Numbered from the stretch's first letter, positions 1 through 8,984 are shown. The stretch: 64,000 nt of DNA from Methanogranum sp963676045 (GCA_963676045.1 OY780938.1:1530786-1594785), one strand, 5' to 3'. Translations and numbers: made by a program. Notes: generated by a model from the sequence alone, not told the origin.

Positions 1-449
1 CGCCAGTCGGTATCGATGAGGGATGGACGGTCAAACAGAAATACGATATCGTCGAAAGGTCCATCAAACTCATGGGAAGATTGGGTGCAGGTCAGAGGGT
101 TGCAATAATGTCCGGAGGGAGGAACGAGGACATTGGTAGGTGTGCCGCAGTGGATAAGACCATACATGATGCTAACGAACTCGTAGGGCTCTTGAAGAGG
201 CAAGGATACGATGCATACAATTGCCAGATATTGATAGAGGATGCTATAGAAGAGGCCGATCTGATAATCGCCCCCGATGGCATATCCGGCAACATAATTT
301 TCAGAGTGATACATTTCATCGGCGAGGCCAAGGCCCTTGGTGCGCCGGTCATAAACATCGACGAGGTCTTCGTGGATACTTCAAGGGAGAAGACTGACTA
401 TACAGATTCTATACAATTGGCCATGAGGCTTAAAGGGGAATATCAATGA
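1..449 (+). CDS. mtxX: MtxX-like protein (methanogenesis marker protein 4), 3' part
   Basis: The reading frame is open from base 3, so the 5' end lies outside the window. The visible 148 residues resemble the C-terminal half of the phosphotransacetylase-fold family called MtxX or methanogen marker 4, with blocks such as MSGGRNEDIGR, IIAPDGISGNIIFR and GAPVINIDEVFVDTSR. The family is confined to methanogens and was named a methyltransferase because of its neighbourhood in other species; its reaction is not established. The stop overlaps the queD start (ATGA at 446-449), so the two are probably co-transcribed. The assignment rests on recalled family motifs. Confidence 0.66.
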   Translation, partial: PVGIDEGWTVKQKYDIVERSIKLMGRLGAGQRVAIMSGGRNEDIGRCAAVDKTIHDANELVGLLKRQGYDAYNCQILIEDAIEEADLIIAPDGISGNIIFRVIHFIGEAKALGAPVINIDEVFVDTSREKTDYTDSIQLAMRLKGEYQ

Positions 450-919
450 TACTGGAGATAGACGGCGGTTATTCTGGGATAAGATTCTCATCATGTCATT
501 TCATACCTAGACATGAGAAATGTTCGAGACTTCACGGTCACGGGTACATCGTTCGCCTGCGGCTGGAAGGAGATGTAGGCGAAGAAGGCATGATAATGGA
601 CTTTGTGGTTCTGAAGAAGAAGCTGAAGGAGATGGTCGATGAGTTCGACCATCATGTGCTGCTTCCAGGCAGGTCCAAGGATGCTAAGATCGAGAACGAT
701 GGCGAATCTGTACAAGTCACTTGCTGTGGAAAGAGATACGTTTTCCCATCTGTGGACGTAGTGATCCTGGACATACCCACGACCACTGCTGAGGAGATGG
801 CAAAGCTCATGACGGAGAGGATGTCTAGAGAGGTAAATATCCCTAACAACGTGAGGAGCATCTCCGTCGGCCTCGACGAGGAACGTGGACAGACTGCATG
901 GTTCACGAAGGTGCTATGA
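446..919 (+). CDS. queD: 6-carboxytetrahydropterin synthase QueD
   Basis: This 157-residue protein belongs to the 6-pyruvoyl/6-carboxy-tetrahydropterin synthase family. It converts 7,8-dihydroneopterin triphosphate to 6-carboxy-tetrahydropterin, the second step toward preQ0. The zinc histidines are visible as His18 (SSCHF) and His30/His32 (RLHGHGY), with the catalytic cysteine near residue 26. A DFVVLKKKL segment and FDHHVLL follow as in the family. It overlaps mtxX upstream and queC downstream (TGATG), giving a queD-queC-queE operon. In archaea preQ0 feeds archaeosine at position 15 of tRNA rather than queuosine. Confidence 0.9.
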   Translation: MILEIDGGYSGIRFSSCHFIPRHEKCSRLHGHGYIVRLRLEGDVGEEGMIMDFVVLKKKLKEMVDEFDHHVLLPGRSKDAKIENDGESVQVTCCGKRYVFPSVDVVILDIPTTTAEEMAKLMTERMSREVNIPNNVRSISVGLDEERGQTAWFTKVL

Positions 920-1584
920 TGAAGGCAGCGGTCTTACTTTCAGGCGGATTGGATTCCACCACCACGTTGGCTCAGGCGATAGACGATGGATGCAAGGTCA
1001 CGGCATTGAGTTTCAGATACGGGCAGAGACATACCAAGGAATTGGAATCGGCGAAAAAAGTATGTGAACATTACAATGTGGAGCATGTGATCATAGATCT
1101 CAATCTGGGTTCCTTCCGTTCTGCACTTACAAGGGAGGAGATAGACGTCCCGATGGACCGTTCAGGCGAACTTTCAAAGGACATACCTGTAACATATGTT
1201 CCTGCCAGGAATATCGTTTTTTTGAGCATAGCGGCGGGTCTTTGTGAATCCATCGATGCAGAGAGGATATACATAGGCGCCAATGCAGTGGATTATTCCG
1301 GATATCCTGATTGTCGTCCTGAGTTCTTCGAAGCTTACGAGAAGATGTTGGCGGTAGGGACCAAGACAGGGGTCGAAGGACATCCGATAAAGATAATGAC
1401 CCCGATATTGAGGAGTTCCAAGGCCGACATAGTAAGACTTGGGAAGAGATTGAATGCCCCTTTGGACCTCACATGGTCATGCTATAACGGAGGGGAAAAG
1501 GCCTGTGGGCATTGTGATTCGTGCAGGCTAAGACTCAAAGGATTCAAAGATGCAGGTTATAAAGATGAAATCGAATACAGGTGA
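919..1584 (+). CDS. queC: 7-cyano-7-deazaguanine synthase QueC
   Basis: QueC is an ATP-dependent amidotransferase-like enzyme that converts 7-carboxy-7-deazaguanine to preQ0. The N-terminus carries the PP-loop SGGLDSTT, and the C-terminus has the zinc-binding cysteine set SCYNGGEKACGHCDSC. The 221-residue length is normal. I place the start at the ATG at 919, which overlaps the queD stop and follows a GAAGGTG box; an in-frame GTG at 898 and an ATG at 916 are alternatives. It is the middle gene of the preQ0 operon. Confidence 0.93.
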   Translation: MKAAVLLSGGLDSTTTLAQAIDDGCKVTALSFRYGQRHTKELESAKKVCEHYNVEHVIIDLNLGSFRSALTREEIDVPMDRSGELSKDIPVTYVPARNIVFLSIAAGLCESIDAERIYIGANAVDYSGYPDCRPEFFEAYEKMLAVGTKTGVEGHPIKIMTPILRSSKADIVRLGKRLNAPLDLTWSCYNGGEKACGHCDSCRLRLKGFKDAGYKDEIEYR

Positions 1585-1589
1585 TCAAT

Positions 1590-2216
1590 ATGAAGATATG
1601 TGAGTATTTCAGATCTCTCCAGGGAGAGGGCATAATGATAGGGGTACCGACCTATTTCATTAGGACAGCCGGTTGCAATCTTCGTTGCAAATGGTGCGAC
1701 ACGACCTATGCGCAGGAGGAGCCTGGCATGGATGCGGATGTCGATGAGATAATGGAGATAATCGGGGACGCCAAGAACGTATGCATTACAGGTGGTGAAC
1801 CACTTTTACAGAAGGATATGCCGGAATTATTGAGGAGGTTGATGAGAGAGGGCAAGTACATTGTAATCGAGACCAATGGTTCCGTGGACCTTTCCAATGT
1901 TCCCGACAGCCCTAACATCCTCATCAGCATGGATATCAAATGTCCGTCTTCCTGTATGGAGAAGAAGATGTGCCTATCTAATCTGAAGATACTCACCATG
2001 AAGGATCAGTTGAAGTTCGTGATAGCAGACAAGAAGGATTTCTATTATGCAGTCAGATTCTTAGAGGAACACCCTGTCAGCACCAACATAATATTCAGTC
2101 CAGTCGGCGGTATGGACCTTCAGCCGATCGCGGACGAGGTCGTCATGAGAAAGTTGGATGTGAGAGTATTGCCTCAGCTTCACAAGATCATCTGGGGAGA
2201 TAAGAAATCTGTCTGA
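1590..2216 (+). CDS. queE: 7-carboxy-7-deazaguanine synthase QueE (radical SAM)
   Basis: QueE rearranges 6-carboxytetrahydropterin to 7-carboxy-7-deazaguanine using S-adenosylmethionine and a [4Fe-4S] cluster. The cluster motif is CNLRCKWC (C-x3-C-x2-C), preceded by the typical SLQGEG substrate loop and followed by TGGEPLLQ. About 208 residues is normal for the short archaeal type. The start at 1590 is chosen because it follows AGGTGAT by a proper distance; a GTG at 1581 is in frame but overlaps the queC stop. It completes queD-queC-queE. Confidence 0.93.
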   Translation: MKICEYFRSLQGEGIMIGVPTYFIRTAGCNLRCKWCDTTYAQEEPGMDADVDEIMEIIGDAKNVCITGGEPLLQKDMPELLRRLMREGKYIVIETNGSVDLSNVPDSPNILISMDIKCPSSCMEKKMCLSNLKILTMKDQLKFVIADKKDFYYAVRFLEEHPVSTNIIFSPVGGMDLQPIADEVVMRKLDVRVLPQLHKIIWGDKKSV

Positions 2217-2558
2217 TCATCTCTTTTCAAACTTTTTCATATTTTCATGCCTTTTCACAAAATCCTTGACACACTGTTCAACGGTACCCTCCTCGTCATA
2301 TGATACGAAGATCCCTGCTTTGTTCAGTATGTCAAGTCCATGGCTTCCTATCCCGCCCGTTATGACCGCTTCAACCTTGAGGCCAGCGATCGCTTTTGCG
2401 ACCAACATGCCTGCCCCGTCCGATTTGGTATACTCATTGTCAATAACCTCGTAATCCAAAGTGTCCGAGTCCACTACGAGGAAGAAAGGTGCGTGGCCGA
2501 AATCCTCGGCCACATAGGAATCCAGTTTGTCCCCTTCAGATATAACGCCTATTTTCAT
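2217..2558 (-). CDS. NifX/dinitrogenase iron-molybdenum cofactor-binding family protein
   Basis: A 113-residue single-domain protein of the NifB/NifX/MTH1175 family: MKIGVISEG at the N-terminus, DFGHAPFFLVVD in the middle, then AVITGGIGSHGLDIL. Such stand-alone proteins are thought to bind or carry metal clusters; their substrate is usually unknown. Its start overlaps the stop of the Mrp-type ATPase upstream on the minus strand (2555-2558), so both are one transcription unit. That pairing is common in archaea and suggests iron-sulfur cluster handling. It is separate from the nif locus 40 kb away, which has its own NifX domain. Confidence 0.8.
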   Translation of the reverse strand: MKIGVISEGDKLDSYVAEDFGHAPFFLVVDSDTLDYEVIDNEYTKSDGAGMLVAKAIAGLKVEAVITGGIGSHGLDILNKAGIFVSYDEEGTVEQCVKDFVKRHENMKKFEKR

Positions 2559-3385
2559 TTCTTTTCTACCGTTTTGATTATTTTCTCGACGATCTTCTCG
2601 AATGCCTTTGCAGAGAGAGATTCGGGATCAGATATCACTATTGGCATTCCAGAATCTCCAGACAGCACAATCCCAGGCTCTATCGGAACACGACCGAGGA
2701 ACTGTATGTTCATGTCCTTGGCAGTGGCTTCTCCTCCGCCAGATTTGAATATGTCAGTTTCTTTGCCGCAGTGTGGGCAGACGAACCCGCTCATATTCTC
2801 TATCAGCCCGATTATTGGCATTTTGGTCTGAGCGGCGAATGTCACGGATTTCCTGCTATCCAACAATGCCACATCCTGCGGGGTGGTTACGATGACCACA
2901 CCGTCTGCCTTTGGTATCAATTGGACAATCGAGAGTGCTTCGTCCCCGGTTCCAGGAGGCATGTCAACCACCAGGTAATCCAAGTCTCCCCAGTTCACAT
3001 CTTCAATGAATTGCTTCACGGCGCTCATCTTCACAGGTCCTCTCCACATTATGGCCGAGTCCTTGTCTGGTAGGAGGAAGGCCATGGACATTATCTTTAG
3101 AGAAGGAGGCACCGTTATAGGTATCAGCATCTTGTTCTCCACTGTGAGCTTCTCATCTTCCACATGGAACATCTTGGGTATGTTCGGGCCAGTTATATCC
3201 ATGTCCATTAGACCTGTCTGGTAACCCGCCATAGAAAGCGACATTGCAAGGTTCGATGAGACCGTACTTTTACCTACACCACCTTTGCCGCTTATGACTA
3301 TTATTACATGTTTGATCCTGGAAAGAGAATCGTTGAGTTTCGTTTGTTCTTCGATGTCCTCTCCGCTTAGCATTGGTTTCGACAT
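2555..3385 (-). CDS. Mrp/NBP35-type iron-sulfur carrier P-loop ATPase
   Basis: A 276-residue MinD-like ATPase. The deviant Walker A is SGKGGVGKST near residue 34, Walker B is VVDMPPGTGDE, and a FVCPHCGKE motif near residue 205 provides the CxxC cysteines that hold a bridging [4Fe-4S] cluster in ApbC/NBP35 proteins. Such proteins deliver iron-sulfur clusters to apo-enzymes. A TATA-like TTTATAATGC lies at about 3420-3430 on the minus strand with a GGTGT box just before the ATG. It is followed by the NifX-like gene in the same operon. Confidence 0.9.
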   Translation of the reverse strand: MSKPMLSGEDIEEQTKLNDSLSRIKHVIIVISGKGGVGKSTVSSNLAMSLSMAGYQTGLMDMDITGPNIPKMFHVEDEKLTVENKMLIPITVPPSLKIMSMAFLLPDKDSAIMWRGPVKMSAVKQFIEDVNWGDLDYLVVDMPPGTGDEALSIVQLIPKADGVVIVTTPQDVALLDSRKSVTFAAQTKMPIIGLIENMSGFVCPHCGKETDIFKSGGGEATAKDMNIQFLGRVPIEPGIVLSGDSGMPIVISDPESLSAKAFEKIVEKIIKTVEKK

Positions 3386-3471
3386 GATTACACCATTAAC
3401 ATACTGAAATAAGTAATCAGCATTATAAACCTATCAAAACCACTATATCGGAAAAACCGTATGGGGTATGT

Positions 3472-3873
3472 ATGCCTCTTGGAGATCCAGGCGGAGGGAG
3501 CTTCGCATACACAATCGAAGGTCTACCGCAGAACATATTCGTCGCAGTAGTGCCGGTGAAAGATCCGGAGAGGAGCCTTCCATTCTACAGGGACCTTCTT
3601 GGCATGAGGGAGACGTACCGTTCCAACAACGAGATAGGTGTCATGAGGGATGGTGCAAGATTGATTCTCCGCAGATCCGAGAAGGCAGGCATCGATACAG
3701 GCATATACATAGGGGTGGACAATCCTTATGATATGCACAGGCGCCTCATCGATGAGGGCGTTGTATTCGTAGAGGACCCTAAAAGGGAGCCATGGGGAGT
3801 AAGCACAGCATTCAAGGACGATGATGGCAACATAATAAGGGCCATGGAGATGAATGCCGAAATCCGTCCATAA
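3472..3873 (+). CDS. VOC-fold (glyoxalase-like) protein
   Basis: A 133-residue protein with a single vicinal-oxygen-chelate domain: FVAVVPVKDPERSLPFYRDLLGM is the typical first beta-alpha unit, and DDDGNIIRAMEMN the last strand with a metal-ligand-like glutamate. The substrate cannot be deduced. A TATA-like CACTATATC about 28 bases upstream of the ATG fits a leaderless transcript. It is divergent from the Mrp operon. A second VOC-like protein is encoded at 9138. Confidence 0.75.
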   Translation: MPLGDPGGGSFAYTIEGLPQNIFVAVVPVKDPERSLPFYRDLLGMRETYRSNNEIGVMRDGARLILRRSEKAGIDTGIYIGVDNPYDMHRRLIDEGVVFVEDPKREPWGVSTAFKDDDGNIIRAMEMNAEIRP

Positions 3874-3905
3874 GTGTTTTATCGGTCACGGTTCATTATG
3901 CTATC

Positions 3906-4493
3906 ATGAAGGTCATCGCTCTCAATGGAAGTCCGCGCCTCATAGGCAACACCAGCAACGTTCTCAATGATATGTTGGATGAGATAGAGAAAGAGGGCAT
4001 AGAGGTCGAGCAGATCCAACTCTACTCCTACGAGTTTGAAAATTGCAATGATTGCCGCTCATGTGAGATGAGGGGCGATGGAAGATGCATAATAGAGGAT
4101 GGACTGAATGAGATGGTGGACGAGCTTCGTGATGCGGATGGCATAATCTTGGCCTCGCCTTGTTATTATGGTGCATGTTCCTCGCAGATGAAGGCTTTCA
4201 TGGAAAGGGCGGGCCTCCCGTTGGAGATGGGAGGAATGGGTCTGAAGAGGAAGGTAGGGGCGGCCATCGTTGTGAACGCACACGATGGTGGTTCTTTGAC
4301 ATATATGCAAATGGTAAACTGGATGCTCCGTAACGAGATGATAGTCGTGGGAGGATGTCCATCGCCTATTTTGAACGCATTGAATTCACCACAGTATCTT
4401 AAAGATGCTCAGGGTATGAAAGGCGTCATGACCACGGCGCGTAACATGGCATGGACCATAATGCGTTTGAACGGCATCGATCCCGGGGAATGA
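3906..4493 (+). CDS. NADPH-dependent FMN reductase / iron-sulfur flavoprotein family
   Basis: A 195-residue flavodoxin-fold protein. It begins MKVIALNGSPRLIGNTS, the FMN phosphate loop, and has the cysteine cluster CNDCRSCEMRGDGRC around residues 48-62, which in the iron-sulfur flavoprotein (Isf) family binds a [4Fe-4S] cluster. SPCYYGACSSQMKAFMERAG is the flavin-stacking region. Isf proteins pass electrons from ferredoxin to FMN and on to O2 or peroxide in methanogens; the role here is inferred. TTTTATCG about 28 bases upstream fits a leaderless promoter. A hairpin terminator follows at 4502. Confidence 0.8.
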   Translation: MKVIALNGSPRLIGNTSNVLNDMLDEIEKEGIEVEQIQLYSYEFENCNDCRSCEMRGDGRCIIEDGLNEMVDELRDADGIILASPCYYGACSSQMKAFMERAGLPLEMGGMGLKRKVGAAIVVNAHDGGSLTYMQMVNWMLRNEMIVVGGCPSPILNALNSPQYLKDAQGMKGVMTTARNMAWTIMRLNGIDPGE

Positions 4494-4501
4494 GTTTTGG
4501 T

Positions 4502-4517
4502 CGGGCCATTCGGCCCG
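4502..4517. terminator. Hairpin between convergent genes
   Basis: CGGGCC-ATTC-GGCCCG forms a 6-bp GC stem followed by GGTGGGTTTT on the plus strand. It lies between the convergent flavoprotein and the 4526 gene and could stop plus-strand transcription. Confidence 0.55.
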
Positions 4518-4525
4518 GTGGGTTT

Positions 4526-5248
4526 TCAGAAGAAATAGAAACCGCAATTCTCAGATGAAGATATCTTAGCTACCGCTTCGAGTCTTTCCAGGGGGCCAGA
4601 ATAACGTCTGACCATCATCTTTCCTTCATCTGGCATGACCTCATTGAGTTTTTTCACTTCGATAAGCATCTTCTTTGCATCTTCTGGAGTGAAGACCTTC
4701 TTCACCTTTGCAGATTCAGGTGCAGAGGCTATGATGTTGCAGCCATGTTTCTTCGCTATCTCGGGTAGAAGACTATTGTCAGGGCCGAATGCACCAATGC
4801 ATCCTCTGCCTTTGTCCCATGATAGTGCACATTTTGTGCACATCTCATTCATCTCATCGAATTCCACAAGGTCCCATCCTGTGAGGCGGTTTTCTGGTTT
4901 GGATGCAGATATCGCCATTTCTTTTGTCTTAGGATCCAATCCGTCCAGAGAGACCCAACCTGTAGATACTTTCTGAGAGCTTTTTTTGAGCAACAAGAGA
5001 TCATCAGCGTTCTTGACCTTGTCGAGATAGATGGCATCCGTCTCGGCGTTGATGCGATTCCTCTTCATGAATGCCTCCCAGTCGGGGAATAGTTTCTTTG
5101 CTGTATCCAAATGGACAAGCTCATCGAATTCCACAAATTCTTCGAATCCTTTGCAATGATCCACTTTTACTTTGTGTATTTTCATTTTGAGTTCCCTGCA
5201 TGATGCGTTCTTAGCATCCAGTTCACAAATTCCGATGTTTATTCCCAT
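4526..5248 (-). CDS. Unrecognised protein with a cysteine-containing central motif
   Basis: A 240-residue soluble protein that I do not recognise. The visible landmarks are a lysine-rich N-terminal region (MKIHKVKVDHCKGFEEF from about residue 22), a central MCTKCALSWDKGRGCIGAFGP segment whose three cysteines could bind metal, and a C-terminal aromatic tail ending GFYFF. No signal peptide or membrane segment is seen. The start at 5248 is preceded by GTGAGGG; an internal ATG at 5185 is the alternative. It is a single gene between convergent and divergent neighbours. Confidence 0.6.
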   Translation of the reverse strand: MGINIGICELDAKNASCRELKMKIHKVKVDHCKGFEEFVEFDELVHLDTAKKLFPDWEAFMKRNRINAETDAIYLDKVKNADDLLLLKKSSQKVSTGWVSLDGLDPKTKEMAISASKPENRLTGWDLVEFDEMNEMCTKCALSWDKGRGCIGAFGPDNSLLPEIAKKHGCNIIASAPESAKVKKVFTPEDAKKMLIEVKKLNEVMPDEGKMMVRRYSGPLERLEAVAKISSSENCGFYFF

Positions 5249-5359
5249 ATTTGTCCCTCACATTTCATATCGTCGAGGTATTATAATCCTCGCCTCACGA
5301 TCGTTTTATTTCAAATGTAACACAAATATGATTAATCCATATGAATATATCAAGGTCCA

Positions 5360-5851
5360 ATGGCAGACATAATGATCCGTAAAAGGAAGAGGATGAGAGC
5401 AAAAGAGATAAAAGTGCTCTCCAAAGAATTAGAGGAGGCCCTTCAGGTCCCGGTATTCTCCGAGGATGATGCGGTAGATATGGCTGAGAGTTCGGAATAT
5501 AATCTGATTTTTGTTGGAAACGATATCTTGGGGCTCATGCATGAAGGGAGGCCGTTCCTCACTGTCAGAGGCGTCATGAGATATAGGCCCGAGAGGAAAT
5601 TCGTAACGATCGATATGGGTGCGGTGCCATTCATAATCAATGGTGCGGATTGTATGGGGCCAGGGATCGTGGATTCGGATATATCGATCAAACCAGGCGA
5701 CATGGTCTGGATCCGTGATGTCAAGAACCTAGTGCCTCTGGCCATAGGCATATCGGAACGTTCAGGAGAGGAATTGAAGGCCAAGAAAAGCGGTAAGGCG
5801 ATAAAGTCTCTCCATTATGTGGGTGACAAACTTTGGAAGACAGGGGAATGA
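5360..5851 (+). CDS. PUA-domain RNA-binding protein
   Basis: A 163-residue protein with an N-terminal basic region (MIRKRKRMRAKEIKVLSKELEE) and a C-terminal PUA domain. The PUA part covers roughly residues 75-155, with MGAVPFIINGADCMGPGI and IKPGDMVWIRD as signature strands. This architecture matches archaeal MCT-1-like PUA proteins that bind tRNA or ribosomes; the precise function is unknown. It is followed by sepF with only one intervening base, implying co-transcription. Confidence 0.8.
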   Translation: MADIMIRKRKRMRAKEIKVLSKELEEALQVPVFSEDDAVDMAESSEYNLIFVGNDILGLMHEGRPFLTVRGVMRYRPERKFVTIDMGAVPFIINGADCMGPGIVDSDISIKPGDMVWIRDVKNLVPLAIGISERSGEELKAKKSGKAIKSLHYVGDKLWKTGE

Positions 5852-5852
5852 G

Positions 5853-6197
5853 ATGAAGACTAAAGAGACGGTCAAAGATGAGAAGAAGGTCTTCGTGGAC
5901 CTGAACAACTACCCATTGGGTGCAAAGTCATCCACAGATGCCCACATCAAGATGGTGGATGTCGCATCATACGGGGACCTGAAGGTCCTGATCGACATGG
6001 CATATAGAGGTAACGTGGTGATAATGGATTTCTCACGTTTTGCTGACGGCGACGATCAGAAAAAGCAGATGGTGAGGGAATTCGTGAAGGTGGCCGCTGA
6101 TATCAGCGGTTCATTCATGGAGGCCTCCGACAGGATACAGATACTCAGTGGGAACGGTATGCCGATCGATAAGACGCGTCTTTCCCACAGGAGTTGA
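5853..6197 (+). CDS. sepF: Cell division protein SepF (archaeal)
   Basis: SepF anchors FtsZ to the membrane in archaea that divide with FtsZ. The core fold is recognisable: VDVASYGDLKVLIDMAYRGNVVIMDFSRF, then VREFVKVAADISGSFMEASDRIQIL with a terminal NGMPIDKTRL. The 114-residue length is normal. The start at 5853 follows GGGGAATGAG; an in-frame ATG at 5817 would lie inside the PUA gene and is less likely. I do not see a clear N-terminal amphipathic membrane helix. The 3' end overlaps the next gene by 50 bases. Confidence 0.82.
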   Translation: MKTKETVKDEKKVFVDLNNYPLGAKSSTDAHIKMVDVASYGDLKVLIDMAYRGNVVIMDFSRFADGDDQKKQMVREFVKVAADISGSFMEASDRIQILSGNGMPIDKTRLSHRS

Positions 6198-7503
6198 TAT
6201 CACGTCAAAGGACCAGAAGACGATATTCGACCCCATACATGGAAGCATAAAGATCGGTGGGGTATACTTGGACATATTGGATAGGCATGAGATGCAGAGG
6301 CTTCGCTATGTGAAGCAATTGGATATGGGCTACATGGTCTTCCCTGGTGCAAATCATACGAGATTCGAGCATTGTCTGGGCACATATCGTCTTTCTGAAC
6401 GCATGGCTGAATCACTTGGCCTTTCCGATGAGGATAAGCGCGCGGTGATGGCGGCAGGCCTTCTCCACGATGTCTGCCATCCTCCGTTCTCCCATACATT
6501 GGAAGAGATGATATACGAAAGGACAGGAATGGATCACATGGATATGGCCAGAAGGCTGATAATGGGTGATGTCAGGACATACCGCGAGAGGGATGCGGAT
6601 ATGTTCTCTGGTGTCTGTTCAATAGGGGAGATTTTGAGTGATTCGGGGATAGACCCGAAGAGGGTATGCGACCTCATAGAATATCCGACATCAAAGGTCA
6701 GCGATGATTTCGTCGATAAGCGGTCGTATTTCCCATCCGGGGATTATGTGCATCAGATAATACACGGCCCTATAGATGCGGACCAGATGGATTACCTTAT
6801 GAGGGATGCCCACTACACCGGCGTCACATGGGGTTCGATCGACGTAGAGCGCATATTGAACACGATCAAGGTGTATAACGACAGGATCGTGGTGGACAGG
6901 GGCGGATTGGTGTCTGCAGAGGGGTTGATGGTATCCCGTTCTCTGATGTATTCCGCAGTATACTACCATGTGACCGTCAGGATAATCAAACAGATGCTGA
7001 TCAAGGCGGTCGAGTGTTCGGATATCGATATCGAGGAGATACATACATGGGATGATGCCGATCTGACGAATGCTTTGATCGATGGCGGCGGCAGGTCGTC
7101 ATATCTTATGCGTTCTGTCCTTTCTCGCAATCTTTACAAATCCGCCATAACGCTGTACAACGAAGAGGTGGATGAGGAGGCGGTGGCGACATTGGCGCAA
7201 TATTCCTCATATCATGCCAGGAAAGAATTGGAACAGGATATCGCGGACAAGGCAGAGGTAGACATAACCGAAATGGCATTGGACATGCCGTCGCGTTCTA
7301 CGATATTGTCCGAGGTCAAGATCGGGAAGACCGATGTGACGATATTGGATCCCAGTGGCAAGGCCAGGTCCATAACAAGATTCTCGCCTATAGCCAAAGG
7401 ATTGCAGTCAAGGGACCCCTTCGGATGGAAGCTTATGGTCGCCGCTTCAAGGGAGCACGTCGAGAAGGTGGAGAAGGCCACACGCAAGGTCCTCAACCTT
7501 TGA
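6148..7503 (+). CDS. HD-domain phosphohydrolase (SAMHD1/dGTPase-like)
   Basis: A 451-residue metal-dependent phosphohydrolase. The order FDPIHGSI, FPGANHTRFEHCLGT, LLHDVCHPPFSHTLEE and ADQMDYLMRDA gives the H...HD...D metal ligands of the SAMHD1/dNTP triphosphohydrolase group. Substrates in this group include dNTPs; none is proven here. The only start codon near the conserved region is the GTG at 6148, inside sepF, so the first 18 residues are uncertain. Its 3' end overlaps the convergent rtcB by 11 bases. Confidence 0.85.
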   Translation: MGTVCRSIRRVFPTGVDITSKDQKTIFDPIHGSIKIGGVYLDILDRHEMQRLRYVKQLDMGYMVFPGANHTRFEHCLGTYRLSERMAESLGLSDEDKRAVMAAGLLHDVCHPPFSHTLEEMIYERTGMDHMDMARRLIMGDVRTYRERDADMFSGVCSIGEILSDSGIDPKRVCDLIEYPTSKVSDDFVDKRSYFPSGDYVHQIIHGPIDADQMDYLMRDAHYTGVTWGSIDVERILNTIKVYNDRIVVDRGGLVSAEGLMVSRSLMYSAVYYHVTVRIIKQMLIKAVECSDIDIEEIHTWDDADLTNALIDGGGRSSYLMRSVLSRNLYKSAITLYNEEVDEEAVATLAQYSSYHARKELEQDIADKAEVDITEMALDMPSRSTILSEVKIGKTDVTILDPSGKARSITRFSPIAKGLQSRDPFGWKLMVAASREHVEKVEKATRKVLNL

Positions 7504-8944
7504 CAACGCCGATAGGGGTGAGTTTGGCGACCTTGCCGGTAAGTCCAGCGTCACAGACGACCTTTATGACCTCATCAACGTCCTTGTATGCTCCTGGAGC
7601 CTCTTCAAGAAGGCCCTCATCGGAACCGTTCCGCAGGTAGATGTTGTTGGAGGCCATCTCATTCTTTACGAATTTGGCATCCATGTTCTCCATGGCGGCC
7701 TTACGCGACATCTGTCTTCCTGCCCCATGGCATGTGGAACCGAACGTGTCTCTCATGGCCCCCTGTTTTCCCACTAGGACATATGTGCCTACGAGCATGT
7801 CCCCCGGTATTATGACAGGTTGTCCGACATCGCGGTATTTCATAGTTATCTCCTTCCTTCCGGAGGCGAATGCACGTGTCGATCCCTTTCTGTGGACCAA
7901 CACCTCGTCTGTGTGTTTATCCACCGAATGCCTTTCCTTCTTGGCTATGTTGTGTGCGACGTCATATACGACGTCCATGCCCATGTCCTCTGCGGAATCT
8001 CCCAATATCTTTTCGAAGGATTCCCTTGCCCAGTGGGTTATCATCTGTCTGTTCGCCCAGGCATAGTTCGCTCCGCAGCACATGGCCCTGTAGTAGTCGT
8101 CACCAAGATTGGAATCCAATGGTGCGCATGCGAGTTGTCTGTCCGGAAGGTCTATGGAATTCTTTCTCACATATTGTTCCATCTCTTGCAGATAGTCTGT
8201 TGCGATCTGATGCCCGCATCCTCTGGACCCGCAATGGACCGTGATCGTGACGGTCCCTTTTTTCAGACCGAATATCTTGGCGGTGTGCTCATCGAAAATA
8301 TCGTCCACGATATCTAATTCCAGGAAATGGTTCCCGGATCCAAGGGACCCGAGTTGTGGAATTCCTCTCTTGCGGGCCTTGTCGCTCACTTTAGATGGGT
8401 CCGCATCAAGCATGTGGCCCATCTCCTCGGTCACATCAAGGTCTCTTTCCCAGCCGTATCCATTCTCGATTGCCCATCTAGACCCGTTCATGAGTATCTC
8501 ATCGATCTCTTTGCTACCTATCTTCGTCAATCCCTTCGATCCAAGGCCAGATGGTATGTTCTTGTAGAGTTCGTCGACCAATAAGTTTACCTTCCCGCCT
8601 ATGTCTTCCATAGTCAGGTCCGTCTTTATCAGGCGCACGCCGCAGTTTATGTCGAAGCCTATGCCGCCAGGAGAGATGGACCCATTGTCCGCATCTACAG
8701 CTGCGACACCGCCTATTGGGAAGCCGTATCCCCAGTGAATGTCGGGCATGGCCATCGAGCTTCCTACGATGCCAGGGAGGCAGGCGACGTTCGCAGCCTG
8801 TTGCGGTGCATTATCGCTGCGTATATGCTCCATCATCGATTCATTGGCATAAATGATGGCGTTGGTCCTCATACCTGGAGCATAGTCCATTGGGATCTCC
8901 CATCTGTTATCGTCGATCTTGTTGAGTTTACCGTTCCATGCCAT
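7493..8944 (-). CDS. rtcB: RNA-splicing ligase RtcB
   Basis: RtcB joins 2',3'-cyclic phosphate and 5'-OH RNA ends with GTP and Mn2+, and is the archaeal tRNA exon ligase. Landmarks are PGGIGFDINCGVR (metal cysteine), GSGNHFLELD, VHCGSRGCGHQ, YDVAHNIAKKE and FGSTCHGAGR with the guanylylated histidine region. The 483-residue length is typical. I start at ATG 8944, directly after GTGAT, because the frame upstream of it runs into the tRNA-His promoter-proximal region. No intein is present. Confidence 0.96.
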   Translation of the reverse strand: MAWNGKLNKIDDNRWEIPMDYAPGMRTNAIIYANESMMEHIRSDNAPQQAANVACLPGIVGSSMAMPDIHWGYGFPIGGVAAVDADNGSISPGGIGFDINCGVRLIKTDLTMEDIGGKVNLLVDELYKNIPSGLGSKGLTKIGSKEIDEILMNGSRWAIENGYGWERDLDVTEEMGHMLDADPSKVSDKARKRGIPQLGSLGSGNHFLELDIVDDIFDEHTAKIFGLKKGTVTITVHCGSRGCGHQIATDYLQEMEQYVRKNSIDLPDRQLACAPLDSNLGDDYYRAMCCGANYAWANRQMITHWARESFEKILGDSAEDMGMDVVYDVAHNIAKKERHSVDKHTDEVLVHRKGSTRAFASGRKEITMKYRDVGQPVIIPGDMLVGTYVLVGKQGAMRDTFGSTCHGAGRQMSRKAAMENMDAKFVKNEMASNNIYLRNGSDEGLLEEAPGAYKDVDEVIKVVCDAGLTGKVAKLTPIGVVKG

Positions 8945-8984
8945 TGAAATCACTCGTATATTGCATTTAAAAGTTATAAGGTGG

